A DNA stretch of 64,000 nucleotides, taken from assembly GCA_003640385.1 (NCBI GenBank), contig RCAB01000003.1, positions 186,001 to 250,000 on the forward strand, given 5' to 3'. The notes under the pieces are model-generated. The model saw nothing but the letters and a program-made list of their open reading frames with translations. It ran no database searches and was not told the origin of the DNA. Positions 39,281 through 51,500 of this stretch are shown here, one piece after another. Origin of the DNA: Setaria digitata. Taxonomy: Eukaryota; Nematoda; Chromadorea; Rhabditida; Setariidae. Each line of letters begins with the position of its first letter. Within the stretch, counting starts at the first letter, position 1. The position numbers and the translations under genes are program-made.

Positions 39281-42200
39281 TCACGACTTCCCGTCCAAAA
39301 GATTGCCGAAGCAGTTCTTCAGTGCTGTTTCTCTCTTATCGGAAGTGTTGGCGCATGCGTCGTAATGGGTGCTTCCCTGGGGATCCGCGATGCCGTGCTT
39401 CTCTGAGCCGTGTTCGGCGATGATCGTTTCCCCGAACAGTGTGATGCCGCATTCTTTACATCTGCAACACTTCTGTTCTACACATTCGAGAAAATCTCCT
39501 CCTAGCCACAGGCTTATTCAGAAGCGCTTATCTGCGTGATACGGAAGTTTTATTTCACTTGCCTTCTAAAAATTCTCAGCTAATCTGCTTCATCACTAAA
39601 TAGTTTAGAGCATTGTTTCATTGACACTTCACGCTTTTGTGAATTTACAGAAGCCTAACTCATCAGACTACGTTTTTGTTGAAAATTTAAAAAGTTTATG
39701 TTTCTTGGACAAATGTCAAGATTCCCTGAACAATTCAGAAATAAAGTAAACCTGTAATGGAGATGTGTTTGGGCGTGACGCAATAGAGACTTTTTTCGTG
39801 TTGAAATTTTTCTCGCACAAGCCATACATGTAAGTTTTGCTAACGATTTCTCCTTCGCCCTGTCACATATTTTGTCGATCAACTAAAAACTAGCTAGAAT
39901 CATTCTTTTTAGTGAGTTAGTAGCTCACAGTTAGCTAATGAAAGAACCATCATTACATTCATTATCGTAATCATTCTTTGTGATAAAAAATTCAGTAGAA
40001 ACTAACATCAGAATAGGCTGCCTTGCTTTTATTAACATTCCGCGGGAAGCATGTGCGCAATAAGGATATTAACTTCGCCATATTTCGTCGATTTTCATAA
40101 GTTGTTGATGGATCCTACAGTACGACAAAGATGAGTATTTTAGTTTGCTCACATTCGAACTTTATTGCAGTTGCTCAAAAGGTGTTTTTTGTTTTTAGGA
40201 TATAACAAAATCAGTGATGTCTCGAAATTTTTTGCAGATTGTTTATACATTCGTTACAATCTTTGAATTTTTGTTTTTCTGTTTCCTGAAATGCAGTTTT
40301 AATTTACTTTGAAATCTTACAGCTGATTCTTGGCCCAAGAGCTTGGATGATACATGTGCCAAAAGAGATTGGGGCTGGCAATCGTTTTCTGACTTTTAAG
40401 CAACCGTTAATGTGATGCTCGACTTGCTTAGATAGTCTCGGAAAGAAAAAAGTTTTCCAGAATTTCTTATCAGTGATTGATTAGGGAAGAACTTGACCTT
40501 ATTGGGATGTCCTTGTCTGATATGAGCATATATTCGTTCTAGCTGGCACTCACCAGCCCCACACATTTTACACCGGTACGGCATTACTTCAGCATGTCCG
40601 TATAAATGAATTAATATTAGTGAGTCCGAATTTTGCACCTTTTGTTCACACATTTGACAAATCAATAAATCTTCCCTCGCATAGCTAAAAGAAATTCTAA
40701 AATTTAACAGAAAATTTATTACCAAATTATTACAAGATTTATGAAAATTTAAAACAAGTGCTCTGAATTTATCACTGTTGCCTTCGATCTGTTAAGTGTA
40801 ATTCTTTGATATAAATAAAAGTGCCTCATTGATCAATCACAAATTCAGCATATTTTCTAGTAATATCGCAATACCTCATTCGGATAGTTTTCATTTTACG
40901 ATAGAATTCGATGAGTGCCTTCCTCTGTTCTTTCGTATCCAACTTTTCCTCCACACTTTCGACGTCTACATATTGTACGTCCTCACTATCTTCATCCTCG
41001 CCGTTAACACACTGATTAGCAATACCCTTATCACCGCCACAATCAACATGTTTGCTTCTTCGTTTCTCATAAATGTTACTGGCAGGTTTTTTTGTCTTTC
41101 CTTGCTTCCGCTCTATTCTTTGGAGAGTTGACCTTTTGCTAAAGTCATCTGAAATTCAAATTATTGTTATTGGTTTGCTCTAAAACAACAGAAACTATTT
41201 CAAACGGAAAAATCAATTTTTAAACAAGCAGTAAAGTCTCACTTATGCTTTCTAATCGAAAAGTATTTCAATTTTATAGGCTTTTGTTTCCTTAATTTCC
41301 CTAATTCTCTAAAAGCTCAATATTTTATTTTTAATTTCTTAGTTCTGGTTAACAACTTTACTATGAGAAACTAATCCATTCATGAATAGAATTAAAAATT
41401 TTAAGCAATTTTGCTTTTGCAATTTCAATTGATCGAAAGTATGAAATTTGGAAGGACTAGAAAATTTGAATTATTGATGTGAAATAAAAACATACTAGAA
41501 GAGCAGCAAGGTGTAGGTTCTTGATTATTCTGTTCTATGACAATTACTTTGGCTCGTTTGATTACTGAGATTTGAGGGCTTTTTGCTGCCTCCTGTACAG
41601 ATTCTGAAATCCGCTTTTTTGTCAAAGGTGATACTGATGGTGCTTGCTGATGCAATCCATGCTGTCTAGCCAATTGAGCTAACGGTATTTCTCGATATCT
41701 CGTAAAATTTTGCCATGTTTGATTAGCAGAATCTGCTGTTTTTTGTAGTTTATCAGCCACAACATTGCTTATGAGTTCATTGATTTGCACTTTGTTAGTC
41801 GATAATGCATTCAACGAGGGTATCGTAATTGGCGCAACTACTGCTGGAAGATAATTTGTGTTCACAATTCCAACAGTCGAACTAAATCCAGGAAAAATCT
41901 GGTATCTGTTATTAACAGTAGTTGACGGCACAGTTGAAGAATTCAGATTCTCCAATACATTCGGATATACTGTTCCGTTTCGTTGCATGACAAATGGCGA
42001 GAACCAGAACATTGTTTCGGGATACTGGATTTGCTGTTGTAGTCGATCTAGTGGATCTTGATATTCTTTCAGTTCTATCGTTTTATGATCCTGTTGTTGT
42101 AAAATTTGTGCCAGTAATCGCTGTTGATGTGGATCCATTATATTCGAAAAATTCACAGCTGCTGAATAGATGGGTATTTTCGGTAGTTTAATTGAGATTT

Positions 42201-42396
42201 CTAGCACTAGAGGCAATACTTCTTGGCTATTTTGCAACCTGTGAGATAATGTTTTCTCGTTTTTGTCGTCCTTGTTCCTTTTATTGATAAAGAAGTGTTT
42301 ATTTTTGTAATGACAGTAAATTTCATTCACTTGGAAATTACCTTTGCCCCAAATGAGTTGTATCGAATCCTTGGATTCTGCTATGAGGGTTCTCAT
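39281..42396 (-). CDS. C2H2 zinc-finger protein with four fingers
   Basis: Probable nuclear DNA- or RNA-binding protein; no named family recognised. The five exons are 41496-42396, 40875-41148, 40498-40684, 39752-39882 and 39281-39461 (1674 nt, 557 aa, in frame). The start is the first ATG after a CTTTTCAG acceptor; an upstream in-frame ATG at 42432 lies before that acceptor and is disfavoured. Residues 1-300 are low in structure, with a Gln-rich stretch (QQRLLAQILQQQ) and a lysine/arginine-rich tail (TKKRISE, KRAKV) that could be a nuclear signal. Residues 302-391 include an acidic block (EDEDSED). The fingers are C401/C404-H418/H422, C430/C433-H446/H451, C473/C476-H490/H494 and C499/C502-H515/H520. 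Only fingers 1 and 2 are linked by a short EVMPY linker; fingers 3 and 4 are set apart. The last exon is GC-richer than the others. Confidence 0.85.
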
Positions 42397-44761
42397 TAAC
42401 TGTCTGAAAAGAAGGGTTTGGAATTTTAGCATTTGTTTAATACAACACTTAAATCTTATGACGAGTGTGACAAGTTAGAAATAAATAAAATTTATCATGA
42501 AAAAAGGAGATTTAATGTAATAATTTAACAATATTTTAGGGGCTACAGTGTTTCTTCGCAATTCAATTTCAGAGAATACTGCACGTATTCACGCCAAAGT
42601 TTTTATCGTTCTCAGAACAAATTGAAGGCTTCAACAAAAAAAGAAAAGTAAAAATTTCATAATACCTCTATTTTCTTTCTTTTTTTCTAACAATGATTTA
42701 TTAAAAATTGTATATATCTCTGATTGATATTCTTCTATTAAAAAATTTCCGACAATCGCTTAACAAATATTGAGGAAATAATTAGAAAATAATGAATTAA
42801 TTAACCTGAGTAGTTTTATGTATACAGTTGTATCAGTGACGATGGATAGTTTCGGGAACGGATAGGAGAAGGTGCATGTCAGGCAAAATGTTCGAAATGA
42901 ATCTGTATTGGTATTTTCCACTTTTGCTTATGTAAGTGTTTGATTTCATATTGAGAATTACAGGTATATATCGAACAGCTGTGTAAACCCTTATCATTTT
43001 TAGTTCAATTAAAAAGATCATTTCCAGCAAAATACCCTTGTCTAGGATATGTTCTTTCACACTAGTTAGGAATAAACAGCTCCTTCTCAGGTGAGATAAA
43101 ATGCGATACTGAAGACAAGACATTTTTTAGCGCAAAATACCTTATTAGAAAAACTCATCATAACTAAACTAGTTTTCTTGGACAAGTGAACCTTTATTTC
43201 CTTAAAATTACCCGAAAACTGTTCAAAATAATTCCTGGTAGTACCTACTGTACTTCTTTCTGTTATCCCGGAGCAAATACTTGTAACCTTTAAGTTACAT
43301 GAGAATTTGCACCAGGCATGGCTACCACGATAACTGTCTTTGTAGGAAATGATTCGTAGCATAAAGACAAAGTATTTAGCTAATCTTTCATTTCTTCTTA
43401 TGCTACTAGCAGAACTGAGGAAGAACTTAATAATCCATGGAACGTCAGCTAACCCACAAAAGTCCAAACTGCATCACAAAAACCTTTCTTGCACCTGTGC
43501 TTCACATCATCATCATGGAATCTGACGCGCATTGAGGACGGCTGTCATGTTTCCACTATTGATGAGATTTTGTACCTTAATAGACAAAGAAATATTTGGA
43601 GGTTCATACTGACACCAATTATCAAGAAAGATGCTCGAGATAGATTCGATAAAGACTCACATTGGGGTGTGGGGACTAACTTCCCTATAACATTCAAGAA
43701 ATTTCGGTAGAATACATGCTCGGATAGCTTAGTTACTTTCCAGGAGAATACAAAAACTCTACAACCTAGAAACTGTCATATTCATAACTTTTTTGTCATC
43801 AGACTTCATTTATGTGTTATTTATCACGGATGTCTTAGATTTGCCTTTGAAGGAGAATGAGTGAACGCCTTCTGTAAGCGGCAAATCAGACATTCACACA
43901 TGATAAGAAGGGATGACAAAGCGAGAGATATGATATGATATGAGAATGTTTTTCAGTCTAAGTGATCTGAGCCAGCTGATGAAGTATTGTTGTCGTCCAG
44001 AAAGAGCAGAAGTGAGTTTTATAGCATTGCGAGAAGGGACCGCTCTCTGCCACTGTGCGGACGATTTCAAAAATCAAAAATACAAAAATATTTCAAATGT
44101 GAATCATTTTAACAAAAGAATAAAGTGAAAGCAACAAGAGAAACAATCAATGTCTGTTGGAGGAAAGAATTTTTCCGAAAGAGAATCCGATTCCTTCCGA
44201 GAATTCCTCTGCACTTTCAGGGAGTGATTCTGAAGATTACCGGTCAGTGAAATTGATCATTTTCGAAACTGCTACTTTTTCTTTCCAAATCATAACTTTT
44301 TTTTTTTGTAAAATTATTAATAGGAAACATCACGGTTCGAGGAGGATACTATTCAAACTGCCAACGCACTTCGCTAGATTTACACTTATACCTTCTAACA
44401 CTTATATTTTTGGATTAACGTACCTGGCCATCTACATTTTTTAATCCTTTCATTGATTCAGTTAGTATATGAGTTCATTCCTAAATTAACTCTTTTTTCT
44501 CTTCCTTCTCACTCTGTTGTGATTGCAGCAGGATTGATATTCCAGGCATCTTGTTTTCGCGCTAGTTGAATGAGCAGTTCCTTTTGTAATCACTAATCAA
44601 CACCACAAGTGGAACGAACTGATAAGTAATTAGCTTTGCTTTAATTTTTTTATTTACTTAGTTATAAGAGGAAAATAAAGTGCTACTAATGAAGATGGCG
44701 GAAGAGAACGAAAAGTTCTGGTGATTCGAAAAATGAAGCGAACTTGAATAGTACGGTAACT

Positions 44762-44794
44762 CTGAACGATTCATGGAATCTGACAGGTGATGAA
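44762..44794 (+). repeat. 33-base direct repeat containing a splice donor, copy 1
   Basis: The 33 bases beginning CTGAACGATTCATGGAATCT recur exactly at 45070-45102. Read forward in one frame they encode LNDSWNLT followed by a G|GTGATG donor, and an open frame of about 30 codons precedes it here. No acceptor in a matching frame was found. Confidence 0.75.
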
Positions 44795-45069
44795 TTCTTT
44801 TTATGCTTATTCAGAGAATAAATAAGGACAGCAAAGTGATAGGGAAGAAAGAAGAAAATAAGCAAATTCGAGTGACCACGTATTTTGCAATTTCTCTTGA
44901 TCAGAATCTGATTCCTACTTTCTCACCGCAAATCTTGTCAAATATTCTAGAAAACAAACTAAGAAAATAACTGAAAACAAAGTGATAAACATCCTTTTAG
45001 AATAAACTCAACCAAGCTGCTTAGCCTCTTCACTGGTTCGTGTTCGTGTCTATCGTTGCACTAATTTCA

Positions 45070-45102
45070 CTGAACGATTCATGGAATCTGACAGGTGATG
45101 AA
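45070..45102 (+). repeat. 33-base direct repeat containing a splice donor, copy 2
   Basis: Exact second copy, 308 bases after the first. The same frame is open for about 20 codons upstream (FVFVSIVALIS before the repeat). The flanks of the two copies are unrelated. Confidence 0.75.
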
Positions 45103-46435
45103 CATCTAACATAGGTTGAACCGAAGTTTTGGAAGAGATTTCTGTTTGATTTGAGATTCTTCCACCTTCTAAGCAGTCAGATCTTGAGACTGACAGTTGG
45201 TTAAAAGTTTAAACAACGAATTTCACAAATTGAGCATATTTTCATTGGGTCAAGGAGAAATGATCCAATACTGATACGGAAAGAGGTCCCGGAAGTATGA
45301 TATTGTAAAATACAGCCAAGAGCCAACGACAAAGAAACAATTCATCATGTGTAAAATCTTAATTAAACAAATTAAATTATTGGATGAAAGTAAAAAAGAC
45401 GAAGCGCTAACAAATAAAATTCTTAAATATAATCAATACAATATAATTAAAAACAAGCATAGAAATCGTAAGGAAAAATGAGAAATGTAAGCAGCCGTTA
45501 CAAATTTTTCCAACGTAATAAATCGCATTAAAGTTTTTAAATGCAATTTCGACAAGTCTTGAGTTGTATAGATGGAGTAAAAATCTAAATGAAAGAATAT
45601 GTTCGGAAATTATAAACATTCTAACTTTTAAAAAAATTTTTGGATTTATTTATCATAAAAAATATACTGAACATCTGATGACGAAAGGAACTGCTTGCTC
45701 TAGTTACTTTCGAAATCAGAATTGAAATCACTGAGTGTACTTATTTCTCCAAAAAATAATTGCAGTGCATTTCATGAACGAATCAAATTTTGAATTAATT
45801 TTTCATGTGATGAAAGTTCGATGTATTATCAAAACTTATTTTCTCTTTGTCTGAGAAAAAGCATCCTATATTTAGAGTAAACTAAAAGCAGAATAATAGA
45901 TTAATTCAGTACAAAACGACACAATGAAAGTGAATAACATGCAATAGTAGTACTAATATCATCACGATACAGTTTCAATAATTCAATCATCAGTTCGATA
46001 AGTCTTTCACAGTAATGCATTCATAATAATAGAAAAGTGACAGCTTTTTGATATTGTATTAGAGCAACTGCAAAAAGCAAACTGATTTTTGGGACGAAAA
46101 CATGATAGGAAGATATTTTGACGGGTGAAGGTCATTTTCATCAATTTCTCCCATGTCTATCAGATCGTCGCTCAAAATCTGTACAGTTTCTAATAAAATA
46201 ACGATTTGTGCTAGAGATTAAAAACAAAAATGTAATGCGTAACGAATAGTGCATTCAATGAGACGACATGGAAATTTATCAGATTCCATCGAAAAAATGA
46301 TCAATTTGCGACGAAAACTTATTTGCTTAAACTCTTAACAGTTAATGCTTAACCTGAATAGAGTTATAATTACAATTGCTTTTCAGATTTTGAGTATCAC
46401 TTTGGTGTGATAGAAATTAGCATATGTCTGTTGCA

Positions 46436-46502
46436 GGTATGCACGTGTGTGCATGCATGAGTGCATGTGTGTGCGTGGGTGCACGTGTGTGCAAGCGTAC
46501 AT
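46436..46502. repeat. GT/GC-rich alternating purine-pyrimidine tract
   Basis: About 65 bases of nearly perfect purine-pyrimidine alternation made of GTGTGC, GCATGC and GCACGT units. Such tracts can adopt Z-DNA. It is far richer in G and C than the surrounding sequence. The minus-strand translation (Cys-Thr-His repeats) is a by-product. Confidence 0.7.
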
Positions 46503-47328
46503 GGAAAAAATAATTGGTACGGTTCTGTGAATTGTTTTGTACATGAAAGCAAAAAATGCTTTCTATAAGTTTTTTTCTCAAGCAGAACATACATTCTTAT
46601 TTCACAAAAAGAGAAAGAAGAAATTCTAAATTGAGAAATTTTTGTGTAAGATTTAGCAAACTGGCACTGATTGCAGTGAAGATTCCTTATCATTCTAAAA
46701 GCTATCATGATATGATGAAAATGTGTCTAGAGAACGCTGATAATTCAGCTAGAAAGAAAAATTTAAGATAGCTAAAAAGGGCAGCTTTACATACATGTTT
46801 ACATCTACACCTATTTATTATACAAATGCATGAAGTCAAGTACGAGTACTTTTCAAATTGGTGATTTTTGTACAGATTGCTGAGCTAAAATCTTCTAAAA
46901 CAGTCAGAAAATTAAGGCCTTAACACGAACAGAGCCTTAAGTTTAAATCGATATCGTATTTTCTTTTGAAGTGCGGTCTGTTCCCTTCATAAGCCCAAGG
47001 AAACTATTGTCTTATCTAGAAGGAATCACCAATCTTTTCTATACTGAAATTTCAAAAGTCATAGAAGACAATTGAAATTTTGATCTTACAAGCAATTTTC
47101 AGTGTGCCCACAGGAACGAGCATAAAGGAAGCTCTCTGTCCCGTCAGATGTGCGAAATGTGTAATGTATGCAACGAAGTGAAATTGCTGTGTAGTGGTAA
47201 CAAATAGGTTAGACGAGATTAGACTGGCTGGGCTGATAAAGATGTAACTTAGACTGAATCGATAGCCAGCCTAGTAGGTGTACTAACTGCTTGAAATGGA
47301 TATTTCATAGTGAAATCTGTGGCCTCGA

Positions 47329-47337
47329 TATATAAAG
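47329..47337 (+). promoter_or_regulatory. TATA-box-like element
   Basis: TATATAAAG lies 58 bases before the ATG of the candidate gene at 47395, with no trans-splice acceptor between. A TATA box with a short leader is the arrangement of a non-trans-spliced gene. The match may be chance in AT-rich DNA. Confidence 0.3.
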
Positions 47338-47394
47338 GTTTGATCAGACTGATCAGAAACCAGTTAGTGCTTTTGTTTTGTTGTTACTGTCACG

Positions 47395-48575
47395 ATGATG
47401 TCTGCTGACAACTGGACGCGTTTGTCATTTACAGAAATAATATCAGTGTGGAGTGGAAAAACTGTTTTGGAATTCGCAGTCTATACGAGAAGTTTGCAAC
47501 GACAGAGCGGAAGAACGATGAAGGTACAAGAGGTCTCAGAGAAGCAGCAAAGTTGGAGAGGAAGGCACTTCTCTCGGTTTCGTAACTTCTTGCATTCTCG
47601 TCGAGAAAGCTCGATAACAGTTGTAGTTTCTGAGTTATGACTAATTGTGTGGAAAGATAAGGAACTGAAATGAAATGAAACTCAAAAAAGGTTTCAAAGA
47701 AGGCGATTGAAAGAGAAAGATGAGAGTTCCTTTTTATCATTCTGTCATTCAGATCTGCTCCCTTCACTCCTCTTTGCACTCATTTCACATAAAAAGCAAA
47801 AATTTTTACACTTTCTGGTTGTAACTATGACTTCAGTTCGCTTCTTTTGCCACTAGAAGAGCAGTGTAAAAGAGATGCCTAGAATGGTTTGGTTCGGGAC
47901 CACCGCTACATTTTCTTATTCCTCTTCCCGAAATTTTCTCCATCAGTTCACTCCTCTAAAAAATTTCCGCCACTTAAGAAATTGATCAATGCAGGCGTCT
48001 GAATTTTGTTGGAAACGCTTCAGCATTCTCAATAAGCCCTCATAATGTACAACCATATGTCGATATCTATCTCAAATCATATGTTTACTTTCCTCCAGGT
48101 GTTCAGCCTTCAATTAGTTATGAGGAATATTTCGGTTTACATTACAGTTCTATTTATTTATTTTTTTAGCAGTCTAGAAACACCTTCCTCTTTCCTTCTG
48201 TATATCCTAGTATATTATGAAGAATCTCAAATGAAGAAATATTAGCGTAAGTCATAGAGAAAACGAGCAGACAAATTTTAAATATTTTTCGATTCTTATT
48301 GCAAATACAAAAAAGAGATAAAGTTATGAACTTTGACTGGAAGAAATATTACCGATACAATTACGAAAAGACTTGACGAGGGAAATCGTTTTTTTTTTCT
48401 TTTTTTAAGTAACGGAGTTAACTTTCTTTTAGTCTCTGTGACTTTTCAATCTGTGACACAAGATTATCACCTTAAAATGGACGAGAGAAAGAATCAGGAT
48501 CCGGATCAAAGTCTTCGAGATTTGAAGGTTTTAAAGGAAGATCTTCAAGTAACTAACGGTCAACTTTGTAATTAG
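47395..48575 (+). CDS. Candidate three-exon gene for a 121-residue protein of unknown function
   Basis: Tentative model: exons 47395-47581, 48099-48134 and 48433-48575. The acceptors (TCCTCCAG, TTCTTTTAG) are good; the donors (C|GTAACT, G|GTTTAC) are ordinary to weak. All three join in one frame to a TAG stop. The last exon is the most protein-like, rich in charged residues and with a helix-like run (MDERKNQDPDQSLRDLKVL). No domain recognised. A 116-codon open frame on the other strand overlaps exon 1, so the strand itself is uncertain. Confidence 0.22.
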
Positions 48576-51500
48576 TCACATGGACAATTATGAAATGGAT
48601 AATCATCAACTTTATATGCAAATTGTCATGTCACCCTGAAAAAGGAAAGAAAAAAATGGAATAACTATGATACTAAAAATTCGTGTTAAGGAACATCGTT
48701 AAGTCAAATTCAACGCAGTCCATTTTTCTTCTAACTGTTATAATAAAAGATTTGCGAAAAATAAAATGTTTTTCAGTTCCACGGATTATGTTTGACATTT
48801 TCTCAAATGGGCACAAGCTTGCTGCTTCCGAAAAGCACAATAATTTTTAAATATTTTAAAATGAAAAATGACATTTAACTACGAATTCTTTTTGCAATCA
48901 CCATTCATACTGCTCTATAATCTTCAAAAGATTTGAAATGCCAAATAAACCTCTACAAAAATTGAAAACGTATTTTAATACATTATAAATCTTAAAAAAA
49001 TTTAATCTTCACTGTTTTGCAGGGAAATGGAAAAGTACTCCTTTTTAATGGAATTATTCAAATTCTTATGTTACTAAAAGTACCTGCTATCTGTCTCGAC
49101 ATAAAATAAGAACTTATAGAAAAAGAAAGTCAAATAAACTTCTTTGATTTATACTACTTGTATTTTCATGTACCTTGAGCTTAGCTAAATTTTGGATTCT
49201 GGCAAGTTATTTTCACTAAACATGATCGATTTGAAAAATTTTTTCCAGACGAATTATTCTTAATTATTGATCAGATGGATTATATAAGTTTGTTAAAATA
49301 AGGAACAAATGGAACAATTATAAAAGAAATGAAACTGAAAAAAAAAATGTTCAAGTCTGCTGCTATAAACTGTTCATCACTTGAGCACAGTTTTTCTTCC
49401 GTCATCTAGAACTAATAAAACTCAGTCCTTTGGTATTCAGTGAATTCTTTTTTCATATGAAACTTTAGTTTTGAGGTGAAGAGGGTAAAACTGCGTGATA
49501 TTTGAAAGAGCAATTCGAAAGGACTAAAGGTCGGCGATAGTTACCGTTCTTCAATTTTCTACAGTTTTACCATAAAAATTTAACCTTTTAACTATCAGGA
49601 TTGGTAGCTGACACAGCTTGGAACATATCGTTCTACTTTGCGACACAAAATTCTCTAAGCTCACCAGCTCTTGTTATCTCGAAACCCTAGACACAACGCT
49701 TAGAAGACTGATTCTGAAAGCAAACAGGTAAGCAACGAAAAAATCGTCTTGCTTGTGTCCATAAAAATTGAAATGGTAAACGGTTTCGTCAGTTTTTCTA
49801 AATTCCAATAAGAGTACTGAGAACTACAGAATTCTCCACTCTCGATATATTTTCTCAGCATAAAATAAGCATGAGAAGAGTGATAACAGATGATTACTTT
49901 TCATTATACATGGGGCAATAAATCAATTCATGATTTAAAAACTAATATATCAATGGGTTTCCGTTAAAATGAATTATACTTTAATTACTCAAATTCAGTA
50001 AGATGGCATAAATTCATGCAATACGATGTAAAATTTACAATACTTCAAAGGTAAAAGGCTTTTTTAGAAGCAGCGAATAGAAATGATGCTTTTGAAAGTT
50101 ATTTGCGGTCCGAAAAAATGTTTCATTTAAAATGGCATTTCATTGATGCTGTTAAAAAGAAAAAAGACATTTAGACTATCTATATGTATGATATTGAATC
50201 TTAAAAATGACAATAGAAAGAAAAGTGCCGTGAATGAAGGTAGCAATGATCGTCTAGCAGCACCTCACTGAAAATGATTAAGTCAGTCGAATTAATTTTA
50301 TATAATTCCAGAATTTCGGTAAACTTATTGGTCCTGAAATTTCAAACTCCGCTCTCCTCTCAAGAAAAAATGCATCAAGTTCATAAAGTCAACGACAGTG
50401 ATTCATTGAGTATTTTGTAAATGAGCTGCTGCGGCTGAAGCGAGGACATCGTAAGTTAAGCATATCTTTATTACATCCGTACCTCATTCATTTGGGTAAT
50501 TTCCTTCCTTCACTTATGCCAAAAGAATGCATTTTTAGACTGAAGAATGAAAAGCAAAAGCTAATTCTGCGTTAGCACTTCAAATTTGAGAAAGAATGGA
50601 ATAATGAAGACTATTCATTCACAGTGTGAAATGCATTTTCGGCAGAGAAATTTAATTCTTTTCAAATTTATTGCTAATTTGAAAAAAGCAACAAATTTTG
50701 AATCTTATGAGTCCAAGCAAAAAACACGATTACTTCTTCTTTCTTCTCATTTCAAATATAAAAAGTGTGTCGGCAAGTTAGAGAAAATAATAAAAACACA
50801 TTTTACACGCTGAAGAAGAAAAACTAATCTTTAAAACTAACATTCGCTGTATGCAAACCAAGTTTCAAATAATCAAGGAGTGATTTGCTTTTACTTCAAG
50901 AAATACTGATAAGCTTGAGAACTATTCATTTTTTAATTATCAAATTTTGGAGCTGGAAGAAGTTGCACTCCTTTATCGTTGAAAAGAGGTAAGATGCGTT
51001 TCAAGAGTATTTATTTATTTTTATTTGAAGGAACTAGGCATCTGTAACAGCTCATTAGATAATTTCGTTGCCACAAAAGGATCAAAAAAATGTTGTCAAA
51101 CCCGCTTAACAACAGTAAAATAAATATTTGCCTCACAATCAAGTAGAATTTTTGATTGATCAATATTATGATTTATTTTGAATTTTTGGTTCTGGTTTTT
51201 CCAACTGCTTATTATTTTTTAATAATATAACCACAAATCATTTCTTGAAAGATATTATTATGTGTTCTTACTAAATAATGAAGGTACTTCGCCAGTAAAG
51301 ACAAAAGTCAATCTCTTTAATTAATTAAGGATAATGGATAGTCTTGCACAAATAATTTACATTGCTTGATTCGCGTTATAATTCAGTGGAACAAATCAAT
51401 GAATGCAAATGTGTTTTCGATAAAAATATTTTGCCCTTGGTCAAAACATTGAAAAAAAAAAACAATTTTTTTATTCAAAATATTAATAAAAACAGTTTTT

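Noticed and set aside
43087..43467. 126-codon minus-strand frame in the gene-poor region
   Set aside because: No domain, no convincing start or splice signals, and composition typical of chance frames in this DNA.
43955..44230. Short open stretches flanked by TTTTTCAG and GTGAGT near 43.95 kb and by GTCAGT near 44.23 kb
   Set aside because: Each looks exon-like alone, but I could not join them in one frame with an acceptor, and all three frames near 44.2 kb look equally coding-like.
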